A DNA stretch of 55,967 bases from Nonomuraea turkmeniaca (GCF_005889735.1 NZ_VCKY01000041.1:1-55967), one strand, 5' to 3'; shown: positions 26,793 to 35,423, numbered from the stretch's first letter. Notes: generated by a model not told the origin, from the sequence alone. Program-made: numbers and translations.

Positions 26793-26823
26793 GGCAGGTC
26801 GACGACTCGCCGCGGTGAGCGGC
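26774..26823 (+). promoter_or_regulatory. Switch-like RNA hairpins after the orphan leader
   Basis: CCGCGGCGAG (26774-26783, in the leader peptide) pairs perfectly with CTCGCCGCGG (26806-26815). Part of the second arm, CGCCGC (26808-26813), can instead pair with GCGGCG (26818-26823). The two pairings exclude each other, as in attenuators. No T-run terminator follows, so control could be translational or Rho-dependent. Confidence 0.5.
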
Positions 26824-26948
26824 GTGCGTCGGCCGATAAGTCCCTTTCACTGGTCCGTGACCCGGACCGACGAGATCAGGCCCGGTCGGATTCGCGACCG
26901 GAATCCGAAGTCCACTTTGGAACGCGCCCGCGAAACGAGATGAGAGAC

Positions 26949-27068
26949 ATGTACGAGATGGATGCCTGGACCCGTGCCGAGGAATACGCCGACGAGGCCG
27001 CGGAGGCCGTGCAGACCGCCCTGGACCGCAGGGACAACGGCGGCGCGCCTCAGGATTCCAGCCGGTAG
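26949..27068 (+). CDS. Small acidic ORF downstream of the orphan leader
   Basis: 39 codons: MYEMDAWTRAEEYADEAAEA followed by VQTALDRRDNGG and a short polar tail. Predicted to be one acidic alpha helix. Third codon positions are almost all G or C through residue ~33, which supports coding, and most of the ORF lies outside the antisense pseudogene, so this is not a shadow. Ribosome site is weak (GAGAGA). Its last 19 bases overlap the tail of the methyltransferase pseudogene. Function unknown. Confidence 0.45.
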   Translation: MYEMDAWTRAEEYADEAAEAVQTALDRRDNGGAPQDSSR

Positions 27069-27515
27069 AACGCCGCCGCCCGCTTCATCCCCGGCAGGAC
27101 CTTGACGATCCGGGCCACGATGCGGTGGGGCGTCGACAGACGGTCGAACCCGTCGACGGCACTCCCTCGCCAACTCGGCCGGGCCCTCGATGGCCCAGTG
27201 GAGTGTCGCCCCGGCCCTCTGGACGGGCTTGTTGAGCTTCTGCAGGCGCAGGCCCAGGCGGTTCATGGCGTCGGGATGCGCGTGCAGGAACTCGGCGGCC
27301 CACCGGTCCATGAAGCGAGCCCTGAGCGCGACGGCCGGCGCCGTGCGGGCGGTGATCCCGGTCTTGCTGAAGTCGTGGTCGATCCGCTCGATCACCTCGG
27401 CGGCCGGCTCGTCGCCGAGTATGGGTCTCGGCGACCTGGCGTCGAGCGCCCTGCCGTACAGGGTGGCGAGGAGGGTGGCTTTCTCCTCGGTGAAGTGCAC
27501 CTTTTCCGGTGACAT
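27050..27515 (-). pseudogene. Broken TcmP-like (leucine carboxyl methyltransferase fold) O-methyltransferase
   Basis: The N-terminus is intact: MSPEKVHFTEEKATLLATLY, RIDHDFSKTGITARTAP, FMDRWAAEFLHAHPDA. The SAM-binding core that should follow (HLACGLDTR type) is absent; the frame jumps to LGLRLQKLNKPVQRAGATLHW from the C-terminal half. After another loss and a frameshift near 27160, FDRLSTPHRIVARIVKVLPG and AAAFYRLES reach a stop at 27050. Normal members have about 270 residues; here about 155 codons remain in two frames. GGGAGG still precedes the ATG. Confidence 0.85.
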
Positions 27516-27539
27516 GGACCTCCCGCCCTCCAACAGCTT

Positions 27540-27554
27540 GTCCGAAACATGAGA
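27540..27554. promoter_or_regulatory. Putative BCAA operator upstream of leuB
   Basis: GTCCGAAACATGAGA: the right half GAGA matches, the left half GTCC is degenerate, so this is the weakest of the seven. It lies 41 bases before the leuB ATG. Confidence 0.4.
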
Positions 27555-27595
27555 TGATGTGTTCGTCAGACGAGACGAGCCGGTAAGGTACCGCC

Positions 27596-28642
27596 ATGGA
27601 TTCGCGTAACATCCGCCTGGCCGTCATCCCCGGAGATGGCATCGGCACCGAGGTCGTGGCCGAAGGACTCAAGGTCCTGGAGGCCGTGGGCACCAAGATT
27701 GAGCAAACCCACTACGACCTGGGGGCAGCACGCTACCACCGCACCGGCGAGACGCTGCCGGACGCGGTGCTCGCAGAGCTGCGCGGTTACGACGCGATCC
27801 TGCTCGGCGCCATCGGGGACCCCAGCGTGCCGCCGGGCATCCTCGAGCGCGACCTGCTGCTCCGCCTCAGGTTCGAGTTCGATCACTACGTCAACCTGCG
27901 GCCGGTCAAGCTGTTCCCCGGTGTCGAGACCCCGCTGGCCGACACGCCGGCCGAGAACATCGACATGATCGTCGTCCGCGAGGGCACCGAGGGCCTCTAC
28001 GCGGGCACCGGCGGCACGATGCGGCGCGGCACGCCCCACGAGATCGCCACGCAGGAGTCGCTCAACACCGCCTACGGCGTCGAGCGTGTGGTGCGTTACG
28101 CGTTCGAGAAGGCCAAGGCGCGGCCGCGCAAGAAGCTCACCCTTGTCCACAAGACCAACGTTCTCACCTATGCGGGCGATCTGTGGCAGCGCACGGTCAA
28201 CCGGGTGGCGGAGGAATACCCTGACGTCACGACCGACTACTGCCACATCGACGCGGCCTCGATGTTCTTCGTGACGCAGCCGGAGCGGTTCGACGTGGTC
28301 GTCACCGACAACCTGTTCGGCGACATCATCACCGACCTCGGCGCGGCCATCGCCGGTGGCATCGGCCTGGCCGCCAGCGGCAACATCAACCCCGAGCGGA
28401 TCACGCCCAGCATGTTCGAGCCGGTGCACGGCAGCGCGCCCGACATCGCCGGGCAGGGCAAGGCCGACCCGACCGCGACGATCCTGTCGGTCGCCATGCT
28501 CCTCGAGCATCTCGGCCTGCACGCCGAGGCGGCCAAGGTCGAGCGGGCGGTCGCCGACGACATCGTGGAGCGGCTGGCCGGTTGGGCGGGCCGCAGCACC
28601 CACGAGATCGGCGACGACATCACCGCGCGAGTATCCGGCTAG
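27596..28642 (+). CDS. leuB: 3-isopropylmalate dehydrogenase
   Basis: NAD-dependent oxidative decarboxylase of the leucine pathway; it also acts on erythro-3-methyl-D-malate in the CimA route to isoleucine. 348 residues. Features: [10 protein letters not shown] at ~11, the Arg-rich substrate loop [37 protein letters not shown] with the catalytic Lys, the Mg site [15 protein letters not shown], and [12 protein letters not shown] for NAD. AAGG lies seven bases before the ATG; TAAGGT overlapping it could instead be a -10. Followed by a strong terminator. Confidence 0.98.
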   Translation: MDSRNIRLAVIPGDGIGTEVVAEGLKVLEAVGTKIEQTHYDLGAARYHRTGETLPDAVLAELRGYDAILLGAIGDPSVPPGILERDLLLRLRFEFDHYVNLRPVKLFPGVETPLADTPAENIDMIVVREGTEGLYAGTGGTMRRGTPHEIATQESLNTAYGVERVVRYAFEKAKARPRKKLTLVHKTNVLTYAGDLWQRTVNRVAEEYPDVTTDYCHIDAASMFFVTQPERFDVVVTDNLFGDIITDLGAAIAGGIGLAASGNINPERITPSMFEPVHGSAPDIAGQGKADPTATILSVAMLLEHLGLHAEAAKVERAVADDIVERLAGWAGRSTHEIGDDITARVSG

Positions 28643-28660
28643 GACCGCCTAGTCCCGAAC

Positions 28661-28699
28661 GCGCCTGGCGGTCCCAAGAAGGGCTGCCAGGCGCTTTTT
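28661..28699 (+). terminator. leuB intrinsic terminator
   Basis: GCGCCTGGC (28661-28669) and GCCAGGCGC (28686-28694) form a perfect 9-bp stem followed at once by TTTTT. Confidence 0.92.
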
Positions 28700-28739
28700 C
28701 ATGTCTAAACGGTCGAACACCCCTACCGGCCGCATGTCA

Positions 28740-28754
28740 TCCCATATAGCGAGA
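28740..28754. promoter_or_regulatory. Putative BCAA operator upstream of ilvE
   Basis: TCCCATATAGCGAGA, one base from TCTC-N7-GAGA, 112 bases before the ilvE ATG and downstream of the leuB terminator. It contains TATAGC, so it may overlap a -10 box. Confidence 0.55.
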
Positions 28755-28865
28755 CAATAGAAAGTACGAGCTGGCCCCCGGCAGTGCCCGCCAGCACCCT
28801 CGCGGATCCGCAGGTCCGCAGGATTCGGTAGATTTCGCAGATTCGCAGAGAGAAGGACCGCCGTC

Positions 28866-29963
28866 ATGACCATCGCTCAGAAGCTCAGCTTCGACGTGCA
28901 GCTATCCGACCACGCTCGCACCGCGGCCGAGCGGGAGCAGGTACTGGCGAACCCCGGATTCGGGCAGGTCTTCACGGACCACATGATCTCGATCGACTAC
29001 ACCGAGGGGCAGGGGTGGCACGACGCCAGGCTCATGCCGTACGGGCCGCTCTCCCTCGACCCGGCCACCTCGGTCTTCCACTACGCACAGGAGCTGTTCG
29101 AGGGGCTCAAGGCCTATCGCCAGGTCACCGGCTCGATCGTGATGTTCCGCCCGTACGCGAACGCCGGCAGGTTCAACCGCTCGGCCGCCCGCATGGCCAT
29201 GCCCGAGCTGCCCGAGGAGACGTTCGTCGAGTCGCTCGAGCTGCTCGTCGAGACCGACAGGCAGTGGGTGCCCACCACCGAGGGGCACAGCCTCTACCTG
29301 CGGCCCTTCATGATCGCCACCCAGGCGGGGCTCGGGGTCAACTACCCGTCGAAGACGTACAAGTACATGGCGATCGCCTCGCCGGCGGCCTCGTACTTCA
29401 CGGGCGGCATCAAGCCCGTCTCGGTCTGGCTCTCCACCGAGTACACCCGCGCCGCCCCCGGCGGGACCGGCTTCGCCAAGTGCGGCGGCAACTACGCGGC
29501 GGCGTTCGTCGCCCAGCGGGAGGCGGTGGAGCACGGCTGCGACCAGGTGGTGTGGCTGGACTCCGGCGCGCACGAGTACGTCGAGGAAATGGGCGGCATG
29601 AACCTCTTCTTCGTCTTCGGCAACAAGCTCGTCACCCCCTCTCTGACCGGCACCCTGCTGCCTGGCATCACCCGGGACTCCATCCTGGAGCTCGCCGGTG
29701 ACCTCGGCCTGGAGACCGAGGAGCGGCTCATCTCGGTCGACGAATGGCAGTCCGGGTGCGAGTCCGGCGAGCTGACGGAGGTCTTCGCCTGCGGGACGGC
29801 GGCCGTGATCACCCCGGTGGGGTCGGTGAAGGGTGCCGACCGCGCGTGGACCATCGCGGACGGCACCCCCGGGCCGGTGACGATGCGGGTGCGCGAGGAG
29901 CTCGTCGGCATCCAGTACGGCGCCCGCCCCGACACCCACAACTGGGTTCACAAGATCGTCTAG
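28866..29963 (+). CDS. ilvE: Branched-chain amino acid aminotransferase
   Basis: PLP fold type IV enzyme of 365 residues performing the last transamination to Leu, Ile and Val. The PLP lysine is in [14 protein letters not shown]. Other family blocks: [45 protein letters not shown] and the phosphate cup [21 protein letters not shown] six bases before the ATG. Its stop is four bases from the convergent methyltransferase. The 223-base leader holds a putative operator. Confidence 0.97.
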   Translation: MTIAQKLSFDVQLSDHARTAAEREQVLANPGFGQVFTDHMISIDYTEGQGWHDARLMPYGPLSLDPATSVFHYAQELFEGLKAYRQVTGSIVMFRPYANAGRFNRSAARMAMPELPEETFVESLELLVETDRQWVPTTEGHSLYLRPFMIATQAGLGVNYPSKTYKYMAIASPAASYFTGGIKPVSVWLSTEYTRAAPGGTGFAKCGGNYAAAFVAQREAVEHGCDQVVWLDSGAHEYVEEMGGMNLFFVFGNKLVTPSLTGTLLPGITRDSILELAGDLGLETEERLISVDEWQSGCESGELTEVFACGTAAVITPVGSVKGADRAWTIADGTPGPVTMRVREELVGIQYGARPDTHNWVHKIV

Positions 29964-29967
29964 CCCG

Positions 29968-30612
29968 TCACTTCTTCCTGATCAGCGTCATCCCGTCCGC
30001 GACCGGCAGCATGAGCACGGTGACCCGGGGGTCCTCGATCACCAGATCGTTGAACTCCCGGATCTCCACGGTCGTGGCCTCGTCGTGGGCGGGGTCGGCC
30101 ACGTGCCCGCTGCGCAGCGTGTTGTCGGCGATCAGCAGCCCGCCGGGCCGCATGCGGTCGATCAGCAACTCGTAGTAGCCGGGGTAGTTGCCCTTGTCGG
30201 CGTCCAGGAAGGCCAGGTCGATGGTCTGGTCGAAGGCCGCCAGCGTGTCCATGGCCGGCCCCAGCGTGAGCGTCACCCGGTCGGCCACGCCGCCCTCCGC
30301 CCAGTAGCGGCGGGCGATCGACGTCCACTTCTCGCTCACGTCGAAGCAGTGCAGCCGCCCGCCCGACAGCCCACGGGCGATGCACAGGGACGAATAGCCG
30401 GTGAACGTCCCCACCTCCACGGCCACGTCAGGCGCCACCAGCTGGGTGATCATCGTGAGGAAGAGGCCCTGGTCAGGAGGGATCTGCATGCCCGCGAAGT
30501 CGCCGGCGACCTCCATGGTCTCCTTGGTCAGCGCCTCCAGCAGGGGGTCGGGCCTGGTGGAGTGCTCCAGGACGTACTGCGCGACGGCGGGAGTGATGAG
30601 ATTGGCCTTCAT
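29968..30612 (-). CDS. Class I SAM-dependent O-methyltransferase (CCoAOMT-like)
   Basis: 214 residues. SAM motif VAVEVGTFTGYSSLCIA, metal/substrate block FLDADKGNYPGYYELL and IADNTLRSGHV are typical of the caffeoyl-CoA/catechol O-methyltransferase family; the acceptor is unknown. I chose MKANLITPAV as start. The minus-strand hexamer TATCGT ends six bases before that ATG, so the transcript is probably leaderless. Confidence 0.92.
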   Translation of the reverse strand: MKANLITPAVAQYVLEHSTRPDPLLEALTKETMEVAGDFAGMQIPPDQGLFLTMITQLVAPDVAVEVGTFTGYSSLCIARGLSGGRLHCFDVSEKWTSIARRYWAEGGVADRVTLTLGPAMDTLAAFDQTIDLAFLDADKGNYPGYYELLIDRMRPGGLLIADNTLRSGHVADPAHDEATTVEIREFNDLVIEDPRVTVLMLPVADGMTLIRKK

Positions 30613-30618
30613 AGGGCC

Positions 30619-30628
30619 ACGATAGGGT
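30619..30628. promoter_or_regulatory. Back-to-back overlapping -10 boxes of two leaderless genes
   Basis: Minus strand TATCGT (complement of 30619-30624) is six bases from the methyltransferase ATG; plus strand TAGGGT (30623-30628) is seven bases from the DsbA-family ATG. The two hexamers share two bases, so the promoters should exclude each other. Confidence 0.5.
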
Positions 30629-30635
30629 CTCGCAA

Positions 30636-31271
30636 ATGATGAAGCGGTTTGCGGCTGTTGTGGTTGCATGCGGAGTTCTGTCCGTGTTGTTGTTCTCCCA
30701 GCCGGGCAAGTCCTCCGGAGGGGTACAGCTGAGCAGGCAGGCGGACGGCTCCATGGTGCTGGCGGACAGGTCCAGCGACGCCCCAGTGCTGGACATCTTC
30801 GAGGACTACGACTGCCCGGTGTGCAAGGACATGCACGCCAAGGTCGACGCCACGATCCAGCGGCTGGCCCGCGAGGGCAAGGTCAGGGTCGTCTACCACC
30901 CGGTGACGATCTTCCGGGACGAGCCCATGCGCTCCAACTCCGTCCGCGCCGCCGCGGCCGCCCGCTGCGTCCCCGAGGCGAACTGGCTGGCCTTCCGCGA
31001 CGAGCTGTACGCCATCCAGCCCGCGCCGCACGGCGTGGCGTCCGGGTTCACCGTCGAGGAGCTGGTCAAGGCGGCCAGGAAGGCGGGTGCGGCGGTCGAC
31101 GAGTGCGTGACGTCGCAGTCGTACGCGAAGGCGCACCTCGAGCAGTCCGCCACGATCGGGCTGGAGGGCACGCCGACCCTGGTCCTGGACGGCCGGATGC
31201 TGGGCAACGAGGCGTTCGACGCCGCCGCGCTCGAACAGGCCATCATCGGGGGCACGGGCGTCGAGGTGTGA
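30636..31271 (+). CDS. DsbA-family thiol:disulfide protein
   Basis: Exported or membrane-anchored thioredoxin-fold protein of 211 residues. The N-terminal hydrophobic segment FAAVVVACGVLSVLLF lacks a lipobox. Active site CPVC in DYDCPVCKDMHA; cis-proline loop GTPTLVLDG. An all-helical insert lies between, as in DsbA/Thioredoxin_4 proteins. Likely oxidises or reduces disulfides outside the membrane. ATG 30636 or the adjacent ATG 30639. Confidence 0.92.
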   Translation: MMKRFAAVVVACGVLSVLLFSQPGKSSGGVQLSRQADGSMVLADRSSDAPVLDIFEDYDCPVCKDMHAKVDATIQRLAREGKVRVVYHPVTIFRDEPMRSNSVRAAAAARCVPEANWLAFRDELYAIQPAPHGVASGFTVEELVKAARKAGAAVDECVTSQSYAKAHLEQSATIGLEGTPTLVLDGRMLGNEAFDAAALEQAIIGGTGVEV

Positions 31272-31279
31272 CACGAATG

Positions 31280-31294
31280 TCCCAAAAGGCGAGA
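31280..31294. promoter_or_regulatory. Putative BCAA operator upstream of the cimA leader
   Basis: TCCCAAAAGGCGAGA, one base from TCTC-N7-GAGA, 60 bases before the cimA leader peptide. TTGTGC (31298-31303) just after it could serve as -35, but the -10 (CAGACT at 31324 or TATGGC at 31319) is uncertain. Confidence 0.5.
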
Positions 31295-31339
31295 CCGTTG
31301 TGCCGAATGGTGAATCCCTATGGCAGACTGGGCGGCACC

Positions 31340-31381
31340 ATGTTCTACGGTCTGCTCATTATCGGCAGGCGCGCTGGCTGA
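31340..31381 (+). CDS. cimA leader peptide
   Basis: Thirteen codons, MFYGLLIIGRRAG, with Leu-Leu-Ile-Ile in a row. The double Ile suits control of an isoleucine-pathway enzyme. As in the ilvB leader, the terminal Arg-Arg-Ala-Gly codons build the first arm of a 10-bp inverted repeat and a terminator follows. GGGCGG before the ATG is at best a weak ribosome site. Confidence 0.82.
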   Translation: MFYGLLIIGRRAG

Positions 31382-31433
31382 CACAGGGACACCGCCAGCG
31401 CGCAGACCTCTCACGTCCGTGAGGGGTCTTTTT
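31369..31433 (+). terminator. cimA attenuator: leader hairpin plus intrinsic terminator
   Basis: Arm 1 GCGCGCTGGC (31369-31378) pairs with GCCAGCGCGC (31394-31403). Directly adjacent, AGACCTCTCAC (31404-31414) pairs with GTGAGGGGTCT (31419-31429; one T-G pair), ending in five Ts and a further TTTT. It lies 23 bases before the cimA ATG. Confidence 0.87.
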
Positions 31434-31456
31434 GTTTTCACGGAAAAGAGAGGCTC

Positions 31457-33031
31457 ATGGCCGACGACCGCTTCCACGTATACGACACGACCCTGCGGGA
31501 CGGCGCACAGCAGGAAGGGCTCAACCTGACCGTCGCCGACAAGCTCGCCGTCGCGCGTCACCTGGACGGGCTGGGCGTCGGCTTCATCGAGGGGGGCTGG
31601 CCCGGCGCCAACCCCAAGGACACAGAGTTCTTCAGGCGCGCTCGAACAGAGCTCGACCTGAAGCACGCGCAACTCGCCGCGTTCGGTGCGACCCGCCGGG
31701 CCGGTGTGAAGGCAGCCGACGACCCATTGGTAGCCGCTTTGCGCGAATCCGGCGCGCCGGTCGTGACCCTTGTCGCCAAGAGTCACGACCGGCACGTGGA
31801 GCTGGCCCTCCGCACGACTCTCCAGGAGAACCTCGCGATGATCCGCGACACGGTCTCCCACCTCCGTGCGGAGGGGCAGCGGGTCTTCCTCGACGCCGAG
31901 CACTTCTTCGACGGCTACAAGTCCAACCCAGCCTACGCGCTGGAGGTCCTCAGGACCGCCGCCGAAGCCGGCGCCGACGTCATCGCCCTGTGCGACACCA
32001 ACGGCGGCATGCTCCCGGACGAGCTGGCCGACATCGTCCACGAGGCCGTCCAGGCCGGCGCCCGCGTCGGCATCCACTGCCACGACGACACCGGCTGCGC
32101 GGTCGCCAACACGCTGGCCGCCGTCAAGGCTGGCGCCACCCACGTGCAGGGCTGCGCCAACGGCTACGGCGAGCGCTCCGGCAACGCCAACCTCTTCACG
32201 GTCGTGGCGAACCTCCAGCTCAAGCGGGGCTTCGACCTGGTGCCCCCGACCGCGCTCGCCGACATGACGCGCATCGCGCACGCCATCACCGAGGTCACCA
32301 ACGTCACCCCCAACTCCCACGCCCCGTACGTCGGCATGTCGGCCTTCGCCCACAAGGCCGGCCTGCACGCCAGCGCCATCAAGGTCGACCCCAACCTCTA
32401 CCAGCACATCGACCCGGCCGCCGTCGGCAACGACATGCGCATGCTCGTCTCCGACATGGCAGGCCGCGCCTCCGTCGAGCTCAAGGGCCGCGAGCTCGGC
32501 TACGAGCTGACGCCCGAGCACACCAAGACGCTGGTCGAGCGGGTCAAGGACCTGGAGTCCAAGGGCTTCACGTTCGAAGCCGCGGACGCCTCCTTCGAGC
32601 TGCTGCTGCGTGACACCGTGGCCGGGGAGCGCAAGCGCCACTTCGACGTCGAGTCCTGGCGGGTCATCGTCGAGCGCACGAAGGGCGGCGAGCTGGTCAG
32701 CGAGGCCACTGTCAAGGTGCACGCCAAGGGCGAGCGCATCGTGGCCACCGGCGAGGGCAACGGCCCCGTCAACGCCCTGGACAAGGCCGTCCGGCTGGCG
32801 CTGGAGCAGCTCTACCCCGAGCTGGCCAAGCTGGAGCTGGTGGACTACAAGGTCCGCATCCTCGAGGGCACCCACGGCACCGACGCCATCACCCGCGTCC
32901 TCATCACCTCCAGCGACGACACGACCGAGTGGGCCACGGTCGGCGTCGCCGAGAACATCATCGACGCCTCCTGGCAGGCACTGGAGCAGGCGGTCACGTA
33001 CGGCCTGCTGCGTGCCGGCCGCGACTGCTGA
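31457..33031 (+). CDS. cimA: (R)-citramalate synthase
   Basis: Condenses pyruvate and acetyl-CoA to citramalate, the threonine-independent entry to isoleucine. 524 residues. N-terminal TIM barrel: YDTTLRDGAQQEGLNLT, GVGFIEGGWPGANPKD, HCHDDTGCAVANT (metal His) and GCANGYGERSGNANL. The EGGWPG motif and length separate it from LeuA. C-terminal LeuA-type regulatory domain from ~400 (VESWRVIVERTKGG to WATVGVAENIIDASWQAL) likely binds isoleucine. GAGAGG lies before the ATG. Regulated by attenuator and operator upstream. Confidence 0.96.
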   Translation: MADDRFHVYDTTLRDGAQQEGLNLTVADKLAVARHLDGLGVGFIEGGWPGANPKDTEFFRRARTELDLKHAQLAAFGATRRAGVKAADDPLVAALRESGAPVVTLVAKSHDRHVELALRTTLQENLAMIRDTVSHLRAEGQRVFLDAEHFFDGYKSNPAYALEVLRTAAEAGADVIALCDTNGGMLPDELADIVHEAVQAGARVGIHCHDDTGCAVANTLAAVKAGATHVQGCANGYGERSGNANLFTVVANLQLKRGFDLVPPTALADMTRIAHAITEVTNVTPNSHAPYVGMSAFAHKAGLHASAIKVDPNLYQHIDPAAVGNDMRMLVSDMAGRASVELKGRELGYELTPEHTKTLVERVKDLESKGFTFEAADASFELLLRDTVAGERKRHFDVESWRVIVERTKGGELVSEATVKVHAKGERIVATGEGNGPVNALDKAVRLALEQLYPELAKLELVDYKVRILEGTHGTDAITRVLITSSDDTTEWATVGVAENIIDASWQALEQAVTYGLLRAGRDC

Positions 33032-33042
33032 AAGCCGTGCAT

Positions 33043-33062
33043 GCGGCCGGCACGCCGGCCGC
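33043..33062. terminator. Terminator between convergent cimA and lyase genes
   Basis: GCGGCCGGC (33043-33051) and GCCGGCCGC (33054-33062) form a perfect stem with no T-run, between two convergent stops. Confidence 0.6.
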
Positions 33063-33068
33063 CTCCGG

Positions 33069-34703
33069 CTAGAACAGGTCGGCCGGGAACGACACGCCCT
33101 CGACCGTGACCTTCCCGCCCGAGCACGACACCTTGGGGTCGTCCGCGCCGGGCACGATCACCGTCAGCAGTGACGTGGCCGCCGGCGACACGACCACGTT
33201 GGTCGGCTTCTTCGACAGGTACGTCGGCGACACCCAGCCGAGCTTCCCGCCGCGCTCCACCTTCTGCCCCGAGACCCGGTCGCAGGAGGCGGAGAACTGC
33301 ACCAGCGTGACCTTGAACTTGCCGTCGCCGAGCACGACCTCGCCACCGCGGTTCGAGATCACCTTGAACGACGGGTCGAACCGCCACATGTTCTTGACCT
33401 TCTTGCCGCCCGACGCCGTGTCCAGCACGGCCATCACGTCCTCGCCGTGGTTCACCAGCACCGACCGGGTCCGGCTCACGCCGTACGCCTTGTCGGTCAG
33501 CCGGAACGACTGCCGGTCCGAGCCGTACTCGGCCTTCGTGAGCGTGGAGGACGTGCGCGGCCTGAACCGGGCCCCGACCACGGCCGGGACGTTGTGCGCC
33601 TCCGGTGACATCGTCCAGTAACGGTACGAGCTCTTCTCGTAGGAGTGGAAGCCGCCGTCGACGAGGATGTCGCGGCCCTGCGCGTAGTACGTGACGCCCA
33701 GGTGATCCTCGTGCCCGTGGAACTTCATGCCCGGCCCGTACCTGATCGAGTAGTACGCCGAGTCGGGCTTGCCCCAGGCGGTCCGGCCGAACACGTAACC
33801 CGCCCGGTACGCCTTGACCTCCTGCTTCGGCGTGCCGGTCTCCATCTTCGGCTCGGTCTCGGCGCTGCCGTCCCCAAGAGGCGCCATGTAGCCGTTCGGC
33901 ATGGTCGCGTGCGCGATGAAGTCCTTCAGCGCCTCCGTCCGCGACGCGATCGTGCCGGGGACCTTGCGGTCGCAGGACTTCATGATCGTCATGGCGAACT
34001 GGAGCCGGCTGTAGACGTAGACCGCGTACCGCGGCGCCTGCTCCATCAGCGCGCCCTGCGCGTCCACATCGAGCTTCACCGTGCCGGTGAGGCGTCTGGA
34101 GGCCAGGTCCGCCCAGTCCTCGCGGCCGTACCTGCAGCCGATGCCCATGAGCGCGATGTCCTGGTCGATGCCGTGGTTGTGGCCCTTCTTGTACAGGCGC
34201 GGGTCCGACAGGAGCTTGGCGTGCACGGCCAGGCTGTCCTTCAGCCAGCTCTCCTTGACGTGCCTGCTCAGGCAGAGCAGCGGCTGGGTGCGGAGCGAGA
34301 CCGGGTGGTCCTTCCACACGTACGGCTGGGTGCCGCGGGCGCCGTACTTGTTGTTCGCCACCCAGTCCTTGGCGATCTCCTCGGCGCGGTTGAGGTAACT
34401 GCGCTCGCCGGTGTTCTCGTACTCGACGACCAGCGTGCCCATCCAGCGCAGCGACTGGAAGACGAACTCCCACGAACGGTTCTTGTAGGGGCTCGCATCC
34501 CAGTTGATCTTCTTGCCCAGCTTGTACGCCGGCAGGCCCACCAGCGTGAGCTCGCCCCTCATGACCTCCTCGGCCGTCGGCGTGCCGGGCAGCCAGTCGC
34601 CCTGGCACTCCGCGGTGCGGGTCACCTTGTCGTCGGCCTGAGCAGGACTCACGAGCCCGCCGAACGCGAGCATGAGGGCAAGAGGTATCGCGAGCCGGCG
34701 CAC
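33069..34703 (-). CDS. Secreted heparinase II/III-family polysaccharide lyase
   Basis: 544 residues with a Sec signal peptide (MRRLAIPLALMLAFGGLVSP, cleavage after AQA). The N-terminal alpha/alpha toroid (~60-320) holds WVANNKYGARGTQPYVWKDH and YKKGHNHGIDQDIALMGIG, where the Asn-His pair fits the family active site. The C-terminal beta-sandwich carries GMKFHGHEDHLGVTYYAQGRDILVDGGFHSY, the heparinase II/III signature. It would cleave uronate-containing polysaccharides outside the cell; the substrate is not deducible. Confidence 0.88.
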   Translation of the reverse strand: MRRLAIPLALMLAFGGLVSPAQADDKVTRTAECQGDWLPGTPTAEEVMRGELTLVGLPAYKLGKKINWDASPYKNRSWEFVFQSLRWMGTLVVEYENTGERSYLNRAEEIAKDWVANNKYGARGTQPYVWKDHPVSLRTQPLLCLSRHVKESWLKDSLAVHAKLLSDPRLYKKGHNHGIDQDIALMGIGCRYGREDWADLASRRLTGTVKLDVDAQGALMEQAPRYAVYVYSRLQFAMTIMKSCDRKVPGTIASRTEALKDFIAHATMPNGYMAPLGDGSAETEPKMETGTPKQEVKAYRAGYVFGRTAWGKPDSAYYSIRYGPGMKFHGHEDHLGVTYYAQGRDILVDGGFHSYEKSSYRYWTMSPEAHNVPAVVGARFRPRTSSTLTKAEYGSDRQSFRLTDKAYGVSRTRSVLVNHGEDVMAVLDTASGGKKVKNMWRFDPSFKVISNRGGEVVLGDGKFKVTLVQFSASCDRVSGQKVERGGKLGWVSPTYLSKKPTNVVVSPAATSLLTVIVPGADDPKVSCSGGKVTVEGVSFPADLF

Positions 34704-34810
34704 GCCAGTTCCTTTCGGGACAAAAGATGAGGGCGCAACATGCTGTCCGAATGACGATCAACTGGTCAAGCTGCGTGCCCGATTCGTTAACGGTGCGATG
34801 CTCCACTGGC

Positions 34811-35419
34811 ATGCTGGTGTTCGTGACATTCGACGACCTCGTGATCCCCGACACGCCCGCCTGCCGCGGCGCGCTCGAACTGGCCGGCCGTTACCACTCG
34901 CCGTCGCTGCTCAACCATTCGATCCGGGCCTACCTGTGGGCGGCCGCGTACGCGCAGGACAACGGCATCGCGTTCGACGCCGAGCTGCTCTATGTGTCGG
35001 CCATGCTGCACGACATCGGACTGGTCGCCGAGTTCGACAGCCACACGGTGCCGTTCGAGGAGGCGGGCGGGCACGTGGCCTGGGCCTTCGCCGCCGGGGC
35101 CGGCTGGTCGCCCGAGCGCAGGACCCGCGCGGCCGAGGTGATCGTCCGGCACATGTGGGACGAGGTGCCGGTGGCGGAGGATCCCGAGGGGCACCTGCTG
35201 GAGCTGTCCACCGGCATGGACATCTCCGGCCGCCGTACCGATGAGATCCCCGCCGACGTGCGGCGGGAGGTGCTGGAGCGCTACCCGCGGCTGGAGATCG
35301 CCAAGGAGTTCGCCGTGTGCATCTCCGAGCAGGGCGCGCGCAAGCCCGCGAGCATCGCCGCGCGGTTCGTGGCGGGCGGCGTCCTCGACCGCGTCGCGCG
35401 CAACCCGCTGGACGCGTAG
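34811..35419 (+). CDS. HD domain protein, cyanamide hydratase-like
   Basis: About 202 residues. Metal ligands of an HD hydrolase: His in LLNHSIRAYLW and the HD pair in YVSAMLHDIGLVAEFD, further His in GGHVAW and VRHMW. The NHSIRAY...ELLYVSAMLHDIGL pattern resembles the cyanamide hydratase branch rather than (p)ppGpp enzymes. The start is uncertain: MLVFVTFDD (34811) is used; GTG 34817 or 34823 also fit. Substrate unknown. Confidence 0.82.
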   Translation: MLVFVTFDDLVIPDTPACRGALELAGRYHSPSLLNHSIRAYLWAAAYAQDNGIAFDAELLYVSAMLHDIGLVAEFDSHTVPFEEAGGHVAWAFAAGAGWSPERRTRAAEVIVRHMWDEVPVAEDPEGHLLELSTGMDISGRRTDEIPADVRREVLERYPRLEIAKEFAVCISEQGARKPASIAARFVAGGVLDRVARNPLDA

Positions 35420-35423
35420 AGCG

